This document shows positions 1-8,320 of a DNA stretch of 64,000 bases, piece after piece (position 1 is the stretch's first letter; every line of letters begins with the position of its first letter). The notes beneath the pieces were generated by a model, which searched no databases, had not been told where the DNA came from, and saw only the letters and a program-made list of their open reading frames with translations. Source of the stretch: Microbacterium hatanonis (GTDB taxonomy: Bacteria > Actinomycetota > Actinomycetes > Actinomycetales > Microbacteriaceae). The stretch spans positions 620,001 to 684,000 of the forward strand of contig NZ_VRSV01000001.1 of NCBI RefSeq assembly GCF_008017415.1, given 5' to 3'. Made by a program: the position numbers and the translations under genes.

Positions 1-2
1 CC

Positions 3-737
3 CACCAGGTCGTCGATGTCCTCGAGCTGCGCCGCATCACCCGCGAGCTCGGCCAGTCGAACGAGCAGCTCGAGAACTTCGCGAGTCAGGTCAGCCACGA
101 TCTGCGCAACCCGCTCACGGCGATCGCCGGGTTCATCGAGCTGGCCGCCGACAGTCCCGAGCTCGCGAACGCCCCGCAGGCCGCGCGCGCGCTGGCCCGC
201 GCCGAGTCTGCCGCGGCGCGGATGGATTCGATGATCGCCGACCTGTTGGCCTACGCACGACTCGGCGGCCTGCAGCCCCGACGCGACGAGGTCGGTCTCG
301 ACGACGTGGTGCGCGCGGTGCTCGACGACCTCGACTCCGCGCTCGCGGCCGCCGGCGCGACCGTGTCGGTCGACGCCGCGGTCGAGGTCATCGGCGACGA
401 GACGCTGCTGCGGGTGCTCATCCAGAACCTCGTGGCCAACGCGGTCAAGTTCAGCAGCGCCGCCGGCGTCCAGCCGCAGGTCGACGTCCGCGCCCACGGC
501 CTCACGGGCGGGTGGCGCATCACCGTGGACGACAACGGTCCGGGTGTGCCCGCGGAACAGCGCGAGCGCGTGTTCGAACTCATGGAGCGCGGCACGGCGC
601 AGGAGGTGCCCGGTCTCGGCATCGGCCTGTCGACGTGCCGGCGGATCGTCGAGGCGCACGGCGGACGCATCGGCATCGACGCATCGCCCGCGGGCGGAGC
701 GAGCGTCTGGATCGTGCTGCCCGACAGCGTCGACTGA
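3..737 (+). CDS. Sensor histidine kinase, C-terminal part (5' end outside window)
   Basis: The visible 244 residues are the kinase core of a two-component sensor. The H-box SHDLRNPL carries the phospho-accepting His at about residue 32 of the fragment. It is followed by a HisKA dimerisation helix, an N-box (QNLVANAVKFS, about 140), a G1 box (DNGPGVP, about 177) and a G2 box (GLGIGLS, about 205) of the HATPase domain. The protein should autophosphorylate from ATP and pass phosphate to a response regulator. The sensory part lies upstream of the window and no regulator gene is visible, so the signal is unknown. The reading frame is open to the first base, so the gene is truncated by the window edge only. 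Confidence 0.93.
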   Translation, partial: HQVVDVLELRRITRELGQSNEQLENFASQVSHDLRNPLTAIAGFIELAADSPELANAPQAARALARAESAAARMDSMIADLLAYARLGGLQPRRDEVGLDDVVRAVLDDLDSALAAAGATVSVDAAVEVIGDETLLRVLIQNLVANAVKFSSAAGVQPQVDVRAHGLTGGWRITVDDNGPGVPAEQRERVFELMERGTAQEVPGLGIGLSTCRRIVEAHGGRIGIDASPAGGASVWIVLPDSVD

Positions 738-794
738 CGCGGAAGAGCGGATGCTGTCGGCTCGCCGGCAGCGCCCCGTCGCCGTCCGCGGGCG

Positions 795-800
795 TAGCCT
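795..800 (+). promoter_or_regulatory. Putative -10 box (TAGCCT) for the CoA transferase gene
   Basis: TAGCCT fits the actinobacterial TANNNT -10 pattern and lies 29 bases before the ATG at 830, leaving room for a short leader carrying the AGGAGG-like ribosome site. No clear -35 box is seen. Confidence 0.35.
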
Positions 801-829
801 TCCCGCAGAGCATCGTCGAGGAGGTCGGG

Positions 830-2200
830 ATGTCGCTGGGCGAGATCGGTCGGGCGGTGGCGGATGCAGCCGGGATGCCGCCCGAGCTGAGCGTGGACGA
901 CCCGCTGCAGGGCGTCCCCTGGGCCTCGACCCTGCCGGTGGCGCAGCTGGCGCTCGACAGCGTCGCGCTGTCATCGGCGGCCATGAACCTCGCCCGCGTC
1001 GCACGCGGGCTGGGCGGCGCGGGTCCCGTGCGGGTCGACCCGCAGCGGGTCGCGGCGTCGTTCGGCAGCGAGCGCCTCCTGCGCGTGGACGGCGAGCCGC
1101 CCTCGGCGTGGGCGCCGCTCTCGGGGTTCTGGCGCACCGCCGACGGATGGGTGCGTACGCACGCGAACTACCCCCACCACGAGCGGGCGCTGCGCGCCGT
1201 GGTGGGTGTCGCCTCCGACGCGCACCGCGATGACGTCGCCGCATCCATCGCCCGGCTCGATGCCCTCGACCTCGAGGATCGTGCCGCCGCGAGCGGAGCG
1301 ATCGTGTCGGCGGTGCGTTCGCCGGCGGAGTGGCGCCGGCATCCCCAGGCGGCTGCGCTCGACACCCGACCGCTCGTCGCCGTCGCGCGGACGGGCGATG
1401 CGGCGCCGCGGGCGTGGGGCGGAGGCGAGACCCCGCTGAGCGGAGTGCGCGTGCTCGACCTCACCCGGGTGATCGCCGGTCCGGTCGCCGCGCGCGATCT
1501 CGCGCTCGCCGGAGCCGATGTGCTGCGGATCGACTCGCCGCGCCTCCCGGAGACCCCGTGGATCCACCTCGATACGGGCCAGGGGAAGCGCTCGGCGCTG
1601 CTCGACCTCGACCTCCCGGCCGATCGGGCGGTTCTCGAGGAGCTGCTCGGCGTCGCCGACGTGGTGCTCACCGGCTACCGGCCCGGCGCCCTCATCCGCT
1701 TCGGCCTCGGCCCCGAGCAGCTCGCCGCCCGCCATCCCGGGGTCGTCACGGCGTCGGTGTCGGCGTGGGGGGTCGCGGGTCCGTGGGCTCACCGACGCGG
1801 CTTCGACAGCATCGTGCAGGCGGCGACCGGCATCGGGCTGCGGGAGAGCGCCGACGCCGACTCGCCCGGCGCACTGCCCGTGCAGGCCTTCGACCACTCG
1901 ACCGGTCATTTCCTCGCCGCGGCGATCACCACCGCGCTCGTCGAGCAACGGCGGCGCGGCGGATCGCTCGACGTGCGGATGTCGCTCGCCCGTGTCGCCC
2001 ACGCTCTGCTCGACGCCGCGCCGGCCGTGCAGCCGCTCGCGGACGCCGGTGCGTTGCCGACCCGCGAACGACGCCTGCCGGGAGGCCGGACGCTGAGGTA
2101 CGCGCCGCCGGTGCTCGCCTTCGCCGGCGCACCCGACGACTATCCGGAGGTCGGGCGCGCGTGGGGCGCGGATCCGCCCGTGTGGAGCGCGATCGGCTAG
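830..2200 (+). CDS. CaiB/BaiF family (class III) CoA transferase
   Basis: Class III CoA transferases move coenzyme A between carboxylic acids through a catalytic aspartate. From about residue 198 the protein has the family core: LSGVRVLDLTRVIAGP, a GKRSALLDL segment and RGFDSIVQAATGI, whose Asp (about 326) matches the family nucleophile. The ATG at 830 follows GAGGAGGTCGGG at good spacing; the open frame extends further upstream into the kinase gene but without a better start. The first roughly 190 residues look like the family's C-terminal segment (FWRTADGWVRTH) placed in front of the core, so the order seems permuted or partly duplicated. The acid substrate cannot be inferred. The stop interlocks with that of the convergent gene. 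Confidence 0.85.
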   Translation: MSLGEIGRAVADAAGMPPELSVDDPLQGVPWASTLPVAQLALDSVALSSAAMNLARVARGLGGAGPVRVDPQRVAASFGSERLLRVDGEPPSAWAPLSGFWRTADGWVRTHANYPHHERALRAVVGVASDAHRDDVAASIARLDALDLEDRAAASGAIVSAVRSPAEWRRHPQAAALDTRPLVAVARTGDAAPRAWGGGETPLSGVRVLDLTRVIAGPVAARDLALAGADVLRIDSPRLPETPWIHLDTGQGKRSALLDLDLPADRAVLEELLGVADVVLTGYRPGALIRFGLGPEQLAARHPGVVTASVSAWGVAGPWAHRRGFDSIVQAATGIGLRESADADSPGALPVQAFDHSTGHFLAAAITTALVEQRRRGGSLDVRMSLARVAHALLDAAPAVQPLADAGALPTRERRLPGGRTLRYAPPVLAFAGAPDDYPEVGRAWGADPPVWSAIG

Positions 2201-2538
2201 GCGACCGCGGCTGCCGACCGGCGCTCGATCGGCTGGTGCTCGAGGTCGTTGAGGTCGAAGGCGAGACCCCCGGTCGACGCCGCCTGCGCCGCCAACCCGC
2301 GGAGCAGATCGGGATCGAGCAGCTCGGGTTCTGCGCTGCTGAACACGAAGCGCAGCGCGATCGACGGCTGGATCCACACCGTGGTGCGCCCGTCGACGGC
2401 GTCGTGAGCGTGTCGCCATGTCAGCGTGAAGCTCTCGCCCCGGCGCAGCTTCGCGGCGATGACGATCTTCACGTGTGCGAGCAGCCGGTCGGGCAGTTCG
2501 ATCGGAGTCGTCCCGCCGCCGTAGAACAGGTGTGCCAT
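2197..2538 (-). CDS. Small conserved protein (DUF7882-like)
   Basis: This 113-residue protein starts MAHLFYGGGTTPIELPDR and contains an LTWRHAH segment, WIQPSIALRFVF and a Leu/Asp-rich tail. It resembles a short protein family widespread in Microbacteriaceae that I know as DUF7882, sometimes mislabelled as DNA ligase; this match is from memory. There is no signal peptide, membrane segment or known catalytic motif. The ATG at 2538 is preceded by AGAAGGAC; a longer frame upstream overlaps the ald promoter region and is less likely. Function unknown. It is divergent from ald. Confidence 0.75.
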   Translation of the reverse strand: MAHLFYGGGTTPIELPDRLLAHVKIVIAAKLRRGESFTLTWRHAHDAVDGRTTVWIQPSIALRFVFSSAEPELLDPDLLRGLAAQAASTGGLAFDLNDLEHQPIERRSAAAVA

Positions 2539-2707
2539 GTCGCGATGCCGTCCTTCTGTCGTAGGTGACAGGCGCGTCTGGAAGAAGGCCCCCCGCCTCG
2601 CTCTTGTCTTCGTCGCGAAGCCCGAATCGGATGGGCCCGGGGCGATCATCGCCGGATCGGGCCGCGTAGCTGCGATGATCACAGGACATCTCCCAGAAGG
2701 AGTACCC

Positions 2708-3793
2708 ATGCGCATCGCCGTCCCGCTCGAGATCAAGAACAACGAGCGCCGTGTCGCTCTCACCCCCGCCGGCGCCGACGCGCTCATTCATCGCGGCCAT
2801 CGGGTGATCGTGCAGGAAGGCGCGGGGGAGGGGAGCGGCTTCACCGACGCGCAGTACGAAGCCGTCGGCGCCGATGTCGTGGGCACCGCCGAGGAGACCT
2901 GGGGCCTGGCCGAGCTCGTGGTGAAGGTCAAGGAACCGATCGCGAGCGAGTACGGGTATTTCCGCCCCGATCTGACGCTGTTCACCTACCTGCACCTCGC
3001 CGCGGATCGCCCGCTGACCGAAGCGCTCGTCGCCAGCGGCATCACCGCGGTGGCCTACGAGACGGTTCAGACTCCCGATCGTTCGCTCCCGCTCCTCGCG
3101 CCGATGAGCGAGGTGGCGGGCCGGCTGTCGATCGTCGTGGGGGCCAACGCCCTTCTCGCCGCCCACGGCGGCCGGGGCGTCATGCTCGGCGGGATCCCCG
3201 GCACGCCGAAGGGCAAGGTCGTCGTCATCGGCGGCGGGGTCGCGGGAGAGCACGCCGCGGCCAACGCGCTCGGGCTCGGTGCCGATGTGACGGTCATCGA
3301 CCTCTCGGTGCCCCGCCTGCGCGCGCTCGAGGTGCGCTTCGGAGGCGCGGTGCAGACGCGGGCGTCGACCCGCTACGAGATCGGTCAGCAGGTCGCGGCT
3401 GCCGACCTCGTCATCGGCTCCGTGCTCGTACCGGGGGCAGCCGCGCCGAAGCTCGTCACCGACGAGATGGTCGCGTCGATGAAGCCGGGGTCGGTGCTCG
3501 TGGACATCGCGATCGATCAGGGCGGATGCTTCGAAGGATCCCGCCCGACGACGCACGACGCCCCCACGTTCCGAGTGCACGAATCGCTCTACTACTGCGT
3601 CGCGAACATGCCGGGCGCGGTTCCGTTCACGTCGACGAGGGCGCTCGGCAATGCCACGCTGCCGTACATCACGGCGATCGCCGACGCGGGCTGGGACGCC
3701 GCATCCGCCGCCGATCCCGCTCTCGCCGCCGGGCTCAACGTCCGCGCCGGCGAGGTGCGCAACGCCGGTGTGCGGGCTGCCTTCGGTCTCTGA
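2708..3793 (+). CDS. ald: Alanine dehydrogenase
   Basis: Catalyses reversible NAD-dependent oxidative deamination of L-alanine to pyruvate and ammonia in the cytoplasm. The protein has 361 residues, close to the family length of about 370. It starts MRIAVPLEIKNNERRVALTP, carries the substrate Lys in VKVKEP and His in TYLHLAADR, the NAD-binding loop VVVIGGGVAGEHAA (about 171) and VDIAIDQGGCFE with the conserved Asp. A strong ribosome site (AGAAGGAGTA) precedes the ATG. It stands alone between a divergent small gene and convergent kynureninase, so it is probably its own transcription unit. Confidence 0.96.
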   Translation: MRIAVPLEIKNNERRVALTPAGADALIHRGHRVIVQEGAGEGSGFTDAQYEAVGADVVGTAEETWGLAELVVKVKEPIASEYGYFRPDLTLFTYLHLAADRPLTEALVASGITAVAYETVQTPDRSLPLLAPMSEVAGRLSIVVGANALLAAHGGRGVMLGGIPGTPKGKVVVIGGGVAGEHAAANALGLGADVTVIDLSVPRLRALEVRFGGAVQTRASTRYEIGQQVAAADLVIGSVLVPGAAAPKLVTDEMVASMKPGSVLVDIAIDQGGCFEGSRPTTHDAPTFRVHESLYYCVANMPGAVPFTSTRALGNATLPYITAIADAGWDAASAADPALAAGLNVRAGEVRNAGVRAAFGL

Positions 3794-3805
3794 GGGGGCG
3801 AACGC

Positions 3806-5041
3806 TCAGTCGGGGAGCGCGGCGGCGATCGCGAGGATCCCGCGCACGGCCTCGGCGTGCGTCGTGCTCAGCGGTGACAGGCCGATCCGGATGCCCTGGG
3901 GCCCGCGGAAGTCGGGGATCACCCCGTCGAGCCACAGCTGCTCGGTCACGGCGCGGAAGGACGGGTGCCCGAGCAGCACGTGCGATCCGCGGCGCGCGGC
4001 GTCACGGGGCGTGAGCAGGTCGACGCCGCGCTCCGCCAGAACCTCGTCGTAGGCGCGGATCGCGAGGGTCGTGAGCGTGCGGCTCTTCTCCCGCACCGCG
4101 TCGATCCCGGCACGTTCGAGGAGGTCGAGCATGCCCTGCATCGGCAGCATCCCCACGACCGGGGGCGTACCGCTCAAGAGCCTGCGCATGCCGTCGGCGG
4201 GACGGTAGATCGGGCCCATCGCGAAGACGTCGGCTGCGCCCATCCAGCCCTGGATCGGCTGCTCGATCCGGTCCTGCAGCTCCGCGCGCACATAGGCGAA
4301 GGCGGGCGCGCCCGGTCCGCCGTTGAGGTACTTGTAGCTGCAGCCCACCGCGAGGTCCACCCCCCACTCGTCGAGTCGCATCGGCACGACTCCCGCGCTG
4401 TGGCAGAGGTCCCACAGCATGAGAGCGCCCGCGTCGTGGACGACGGCGGTGATCCCGGCCATGTCGGCGAGCGCGCCGGAGCGGTAGTCGACGTGGGTGA
4501 GCACCACGAGCGCGGTGAGATCGGTGAGCCCGGCGGCCACCTCTGCCGGGGTGACGCCGGCGATCGGGTCCGGGTCGAGCCAATCGACCTGCAGTCCGTG
4601 CGCCTCGGCGAGCCCCTCGACGACGAAGCGGTCGGTGGGGAAGTTGCCGCGCTCGATGAGGATGCGGCCCCCGGCCGGGACTCCCCGGATCGCCGCGGCG
4701 ACGAGCTTGTACAGCAGCACGGTCGTCGAATCGGCGACCACCGTCTGCCCGCCTGCCGCGCCGAGCGCCAGGCGTCCGATGCGGTCGCCGAGGTCGAACG
4801 GCAGCTGCATCCACCCCTCGTCCCACGAGCGGATGAGGCCCGTGCCCCATTCGCCGGCGACGAAGCGCGAGATGCGGTCGGCCGTGCCGCGCACCGGGCG
4901 CCCGAGCGAGTTGCCGTCGAGGTAGGCGTCGACGCCGACCGCGGGCTCGAACTCGTCGACGAACGAGCCGAGCGGGTCGGCGGCGTCGAGTTCGCCCGCC
5001 GCGGCGAGGAGGGCGGTGGCCGGGTCGGGGACGGAGGTCAT
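3806..5041 (-). CDS. kynU: Kynureninase
   Basis: PLP-dependent hydrolase that splits L-kynurenine to anthranilate and alanine in tryptophan catabolism. The fold-type I signature is clear: LDGNSLGRP near the N terminus, HDAGALMLWDLCHSAG, and SYKYLNGGPGAP with the Schiff-base lysine near residue 236; GWMGAADVF and GIRIGLSPL follow. At 411 residues it is full length. I chose the ATG at 5041 because a TAGCAT box sits 7 bases upstream, suggesting a leaderless start; an in-frame start at 5059 gives 417 residues. No other kynurenine-pathway gene is nearby. The next gene upstream is a PdxH-like flavoprotein, a plausible cofactor link. Confidence 0.93.
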   Translation of the reverse strand: MTSVPDPATALLAAAGELDAADPLGSFVDEFEPAVGVDAYLDGNSLGRPVRGTADRISRFVAGEWGTGLIRSWDEGWMQLPFDLGDRIGRLALGAAGGQTVVADSTTVLLYKLVAAAIRGVPAGGRILIERGNFPTDRFVVEGLAEAHGLQVDWLDPDPIAGVTPAEVAAGLTDLTALVVLTHVDYRSGALADMAGITAVVHDAGALMLWDLCHSAGVVPMRLDEWGVDLAVGCSYKYLNGGPGAPAFAYVRAELQDRIEQPIQGWMGAADVFAMGPIYRPADGMRRLLSGTPPVVGMLPMQGMLDLLERAGIDAVREKSRTLTTLAIRAYDEVLAERGVDLLTPRDAARRGSHVLLGHPSFRAVTEQLWLDGVIPDFRGPQGIRIGLSPLSTTHAEAVRGILAIAAALPD

Positions 5042-5048
5042 GCGCTCG

Positions 5049-5054
5049 ATGCTA
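5049..5054 (-). promoter_or_regulatory. Putative -10 box (TAGCAT) of kynU
   Basis: TAGCAT lies 7 bases before the kynU ATG, so transcription would begin at or within a base or two of the start codon (leaderless mRNA). Confidence 0.5.
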
Positions 5055-5066
5055 CGCACGCCCCGG

Positions 5067-5717
5067 TCACGGCTGGAGGCGCTCGGCCCGCCAGCCGTCG
5101 CCGACCGCGACGTAACGCAGCCGCCGATGCATGCGATCGCGGCTCCCGTGCCAGAACTCGACGGCCTCGGGCACGACGCGGTAGGCGACCCACCCCGACG
5201 GTCGCGGCACGTCGTCGCCGAAGCGGTCGAGCAGGGCGTCCGCCTCCTCGATCAGCTCGGCGAGCGTCGATGCGCCCGCGAACGGCACCGACTGATGCGC
5301 CACCGCGGTCGCCGCGCGCGATTTCGGCGAGCGATCGGCGAACAGCGCGTCGGACTCACCATCCGTCAGCGTCTCGATGCGTCCCTCGAACCTCAGCTGC
5401 TGCATCGTCTCGCGCCAGTACACCTGGAGCGCCGCGTGCGGGTTCTCGCCGAGCTGCCGACCCTTCGGGCTCTCGGTGGAGGAGCCGAACACGAGGCCCC
5501 GGTCGTCGATGCGCTTCACGTCGACCGTGCGCGCCGAGACGACCCCGTCGGCGGAGGCGGTCGCCAGGGTCATCGACAGCGGCTCGCGCACGCCGCGCTC
5601 GCGGGCCTCGGCGAGCCAGCGCTGGGCGAGGGGGAGGGGCGCCGAAGGCGGAGCGTCGAACTCGGGCAGGTCCAGGGTCTCGTCGCCGGAGAGGGAGGCG
5701 TGATCGGCGTTCGTCAT
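5067..5717 (-). CDS. PdxH-like pyridoxamine/pyridoxine 5'-phosphate oxidase family protein
   Basis: An FMN-binding split-barrel protein of 216 residues, the usual PdxH size. The order of motifs matches the family: LSMTLATASADG, SARTVDVKRIDDRGLVFG, SPKGRQLGENPHAAL, a QLRFEG segment and the C-terminal FWHGSRDRMHRRLRY, equivalent to the dimerisation region with its Arg and His substrate contacts. It would oxidise PNP or PMP to pyridoxal phosphate, although actinobacteria often have several divergent relatives, so the substrate is not certain. TACTGT 6 bases before the ATG suggests a leaderless start. It lies 25 bases upstream of PLP-dependent kynU. Confidence 0.85.
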   Translation of the reverse strand: MTNADHASLSGDETLDLPEFDAPPSAPLPLAQRWLAEARERGVREPLSMTLATASADGVVSARTVDVKRIDDRGLVFGSSTESPKGRQLGENPHAALQVYWRETMQQLRFEGRIETLTDGESDALFADRSPKSRAATAVAHQSVPFAGASTLAELIEEADALLDRFGDDVPRPSGWVAYRVVPEAVEFWHGSRDRMHRRLRYVAVGDGWRAERLQP

Positions 5718-5723
5718 GACGCG

Positions 5724-5729
5724 ACAGTA
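5724..5729 (-). promoter_or_regulatory. Putative -10 box (TACTGT) of the PdxH-like gene
   Basis: A TANNNT box 6 bases before the start codon; implies a leaderless transcript. Confidence 0.45.
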
Positions 5730-5780
5730 CCCCTGCGGGTAGTGGCCCCTCGCGGTTCGGTGCGCAGCATCCGCACCCCG

Positions 5781-5786
5781 TAGGCT
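5781..5786 (+). promoter_or_regulatory. Putative -10 box (TAGGCT) of the yaeQ gene
   Basis: TAGGCT ends 8 bases before the ATG at 5795 and there is no ribosome-binding site between them, as expected for a leaderless message. Confidence 0.5.
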
Positions 5787-5794
5787 CGAGCGCT

Positions 5795-6334
5795 ATGGCT
5801 ACCGGCGCGACCATCCACACCTTCGACGTGCAGTTGGCCGACGTCGACCGCGGCGTCTACGACGAACTCGGCCTCCGTGTCGCGCGGCATCCGTCCGAGA
5901 CGGACGCCTACATGGTGACCCGCGTGCTGGCCTACTGCCTGGAGTTCGAGGAGGGCATCGCCTTCAGCGAGGGGCTCTCGTCGACGGAGGAGCCGGCCGT
6001 CGTCGTGCGCGATCTGACCGGTGCACTGCAGGCCTGGATCGAGGTGGGGGCACCGGATGCTGCGCGCCTGCACCACGGGAGCAAGCTCGCCGAGCGCGTC
6101 GCCGTCTACACCCACCGCGATCCCGCGAAGGTCGCAGCCCCCTGGGCGGGGAAGAAGATCCATCGCGCCGACGAGCTGCGTCTGGTCAGTTTCGACCCGG
6201 GTTTCATCGACCGGGCCGTGACCGCCCTCAGCCGGCGGAACACGATGACCGTCTCGGTGACCGAACGCCAGCTCTATCTCGAGCTCAACGGCGAGACCTT
6301 CGACACCGCGATCCACGAGCGCGGCATCGAGTGA
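5795..6334 (+). CDS. YaeQ family protein
   Basis: The 179-residue protein matches YaeQ throughout: ATIHTFDVQLADVDRGVYD at the start, RHPSETDAYMVTRVLAYCLEFEEGI, WIEVGAPDAARLHHGSK and a C-terminal MTVSVTERQLYLEL. YaeQ proteins have a PD-(D/E)XK nuclease-like fold, and E/D residues of that core are present, but their biochemical role is not settled. The length is typical. It is cytoplasmic, with no signal peptide. It is divergent from the PdxH-like gene and convergent with rnhA, so it is probably monocistronic. Confidence 0.9.
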   Translation: MATGATIHTFDVQLADVDRGVYDELGLRVARHPSETDAYMVTRVLAYCLEFEEGIAFSEGLSSTEEPAVVVRDLTGALQAWIEVGAPDAARLHHGSKLAERVAVYTHRDPAKVAAPWAGKKIHRADELRLVSFDPGFIDRAVTALSRRNTMTVSVTERQLYLELNGETFDTAIHERGIE

Positions 6335-6337
6335 CGA

Positions 6338-6901
6338 TCACCGACGCTGGGGTTTGTCTTCGGCGGAGCGCGGCGGCATCTCGCTGACGTCGAGCCGGTC
6401 TTGACCGGCGCGCGACGACCATTCGTGTGCGACGCCCTCGGCGGCGCGCAGTGAGGCGCGGACGGCACGGTTGTCGGCCCACGAGTTGAGCAGATGGCCG
6501 GCGTGGCCGCGCACGTGCTCGAGCACGGCGGGCGGCAGGCCCGCCGCCTTCCGGGCGTCCCGAGCTTCGATGAGCAGTTCGAGCAGCTCGCGATTCTTCG
6601 TGGGAGCGCCGGTGGAGGTCTTCCACCCGCGGCGGCGGTGGCCGTCCATCCACGACTCGTACGTGTCGATCGCGTATTTCGAATCGGCCTGGATGCGCAG
6701 ATGCGCAACGTCGGCGTGGTGCTGGAGTGCGCGCAGCAGGCCGAGCAGCTCACCGATGTTGTTCGTGCCCTTCACCACCGAGCCCGCGGCCCACTCGCCG
6801 TCCTCGCCGACCCACGCCCAGCCGGCGGGTCCGGGGTTGCCCTTGCACGCCCCGTCGGTCGCGACGGTGTATTCGGACTCGGAAGCGGGGGAGACGGGCA
6901 T
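6338..6901 (-). CDS. rnhA: Ribonuclease HI
   Basis: Cleaves the RNA strand of RNA-DNA hybrids. The four metal-binding acidic residues are recognisable: Asp in VATDGACKGNPGPAGW, Glu in GTNNIGELLGLL, Asp in RIQADSKYAID and Asp in NSWADNRAVR. The basic ESWMDGHRRRGWK substrate handle and the catalytic-loop histidine in VRGHAGHLLN are also present. The 187 residues exceed the E. coli protein by about 30, mostly in a C-terminal tail (AQDRLDV-like region and a charged end) without known function. Only 3 bases separate its stop from that of convergent yaeQ. Confidence 0.95.
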   Translation of the reverse strand: MPVSPASESEYTVATDGACKGNPGPAGWAWVGEDGEWAAGSVVKGTNNIGELLGLLRALQHHADVAHLRIQADSKYAIDTYESWMDGHRRRGWKTSTGAPTKNRELLELLIEARDARKAAGLPPAVLEHVRGHAGHLLNSWADNRAVRASLRAAEGVAHEWSSRAGQDRLDVSEMPPRSAEDKPQRR

Positions 6902-6914
6902 TCCAGAAATCCTG

Positions 6915-7901
6915 TCACATGCCCGAGGGCGACGCCGAACCCTCCCACCAGTCCAGCACGCGGGTGCCGAGAAGGGTCAGCCACTTCGAGGGTCGACCCT
7001 CGGGGGCCTCGTCGATCGCGAACCAGGTGCGACCGGGCAACGGCGTGCCCTGCGCCCACGTTCCGCCTTCGCGCCGGGCCGCACGCACCGCGTCGATCGC
7101 GTCGGCCAGGCGCGGATCGGGCGGAGTGCCGTCGTGCAGCGAGGCCTCGCGGAAGTGGTCGAGCGCCGCGAGCGCGCTGTAGCGGTAGCGGTTCGGGAAG
7201 ATGAACTCGGTGACGAACGCACCGACGGGCTCGCCCGTGGATGCTCGCCGGAGGAGCCGCCGCTCGAGCAGGTACTCCTCGCCGCCATGGCGGGCATCGC
7301 GCTGGCTCGTGTCGCCGGTGAGCTTCTCGTACGCGAGCATCCCGCGCAGGGCGTTGAGCGTCGAGTGGAACGACGATCGCGTGGAATCGCCCTCCTCGGC
7401 CTCGCAGTTCCAGCCCCCGTCGGCGAGCCGGTGCGCGGGGAACCACTCGACGAGACGCGATACGTCGGCGCCGAGCCACGCCCCGTTCGCGAGCGTGAAC
7501 GAGTTGATGCAGACGTCGACCTCGCCGCCCCAATACGGCAGATCGTCGTACTCCCACCGGCTGTTCTTCGCGAGCTTCTCGGCCGTGCCCGCGAGCGCCG
7601 CAGCGTCCACGCCCCATTCGCGCAGATCCTTGAGCGACCAGGTCGTCGCCGTCCAGGGCTGCCCCGGTGCGTCCTGCTCGGGACTGCCGAAGAACCCGGC
7701 CGGGAAGTACGCGCCGCCCGCCCATTGGCCGTCATCGTCCTGCTTCGACAGCAGTTCGGCGCCGATGCCCTCGTGGGTCACCCGGGCGCGCGTCGCCCGC
7801 CACGCGGCCGGCGTTGCGTCGGTGAGGTCGCGTTCGACCTGCCAGCGAAGAGCGGGGTCGGAGTCGAGCAACCAGTCGAGAGTGCGCCGATCGGGGGACA
7901 T
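6915..7901 (-). CDS. Squalene-cyclase-like (alpha/alpha-barrel repeat) protein, function unknown
   Basis: This 328-residue protein has the helical repeats of the terpene cyclase/prenyltransferase beta-subunit fold: TLDWLLDSDPALRWQVERDL, KQDDDGQWAGGAYF, HRLADGGWNCEAEEGD and ERRLLRRAST. QW-like DGxW motifs are visible, but no DXDD proton-donor motif of true squalene cyclases is seen, so a sterol or hopanoid role is unlikely. The ATG at 7901 is preceded at 7 bases by TATCGT, supporting this start over a much longer open frame. It lies 13 bases upstream of rnhA on the same strand. I cannot assign a reaction. Confidence 0.75.
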   Translation of the reverse strand: MSPDRRTLDWLLDSDPALRWQVERDLTDATPAAWRATRARVTHEGIGAELLSKQDDDGQWAGGAYFPAGFFGSPEQDAPGQPWTATTWSLKDLREWGVDAAALAGTAEKLAKNSRWEYDDLPYWGGEVDVCINSFTLANGAWLGADVSRLVEWFPAHRLADGGWNCEAEEGDSTRSSFHSTLNALRGMLAYEKLTGDTSQRDARHGGEEYLLERRLLRRASTGEPVGAFVTEFIFPNRYRYSALAALDHFREASLHDGTPPDPRLADAIDAVRAARREGGTWAQGTPLPGRTWFAIDEAPEGRPSKWLTLLGTRVLDWWEGSASPSGM

Positions 7902-7908
7902 GCGCGGC

Positions 7909-7914
7909 ACGATA
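7909..7914 (-). promoter_or_regulatory. Putative -10 box (TATCGT)
   Basis: TANNNT box 7 bases before the start codon at 7901; fixes the choice of start and implies a leaderless mRNA. Confidence 0.45.
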
Positions 7915-8022
7915 CTCGCCGGTCGCATCGGCGGGAAGGCGGATGCGACGCGTTCGTCAAGCCGGTGCACCCGGAGCCGGATGGATGCGACGGTGGGATC
8001 ACGCCAGACGAAGGGACCCACC

Positions 8023-8208
8023 ATGGCCGACGACGTGCAGCCCCAGAACGACGAGACGCCCGACACCGAGCAGCTCGAGAAGCCCAGCACCGAGAAGGCG
8101 CCGGGCGAAGAGCCCAAGGGTGGCACGACCCAGCCCGAGCCCGACCACGAGGCCGTCGGTATCGGTGTGGTCGGCGGCCCCCAGGTCGACGAAGACGCCG
8201 GCGAGTGA
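8023..8208 (+). CDS. Small acidic hypothetical protein
   Basis: A 61-residue, Glu/Pro-rich, strongly acidic and probably disordered protein (MADDVQPQNDETPDTEQLEK to the tail VDEDAGE). The ATG follows GAAGGGACC. A short Gly/Val patch (GIGVVGGPQ) is the only hydrophobic stretch. No family is recognised. It is followed by a hairpin at 8241-8270. Confidence 0.6.
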   Translation: MADDVQPQNDETPDTEQLEKPSTEKAPGEEPKGGTTQPEPDHEAVGIGVVGGPQVDEDAGE

Positions 8209-8240
8209 CGCGGGCGTCCGCCGGCAACCACGACGACTTG

Positions 8241-8270
8241 TGAGGGCCGCCCCCGCGGTCGTGGCCCTCA
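8241..8270. terminator. Hairpin between convergent genes
   Basis: TGAGGGCC (8241-8248) pairs perfectly with GGCCCTCA (8263-8270) around a 14-base loop, between convergent stops at 8208 and 8321. There is no T-run, so it may end transcription weakly in either direction or mark a 3' end. Confidence 0.45.
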
Positions 8271-8320
8271 GAGGCTGATGTCTTCTCGACAGCCGCGCAC
8301 GGACGACGCGCTATCGGCGG

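Noticed and set aside
971..3580. Very long antisense open frame opposite the CoA transferase and ald genes
   Set aside because: Composition is Arg/Gly/His-rich shadow coding caused by the high GC third base of the real genes; no start signals or domains. The same holds for antisense frames at 40118-42757 and 60886-63765.
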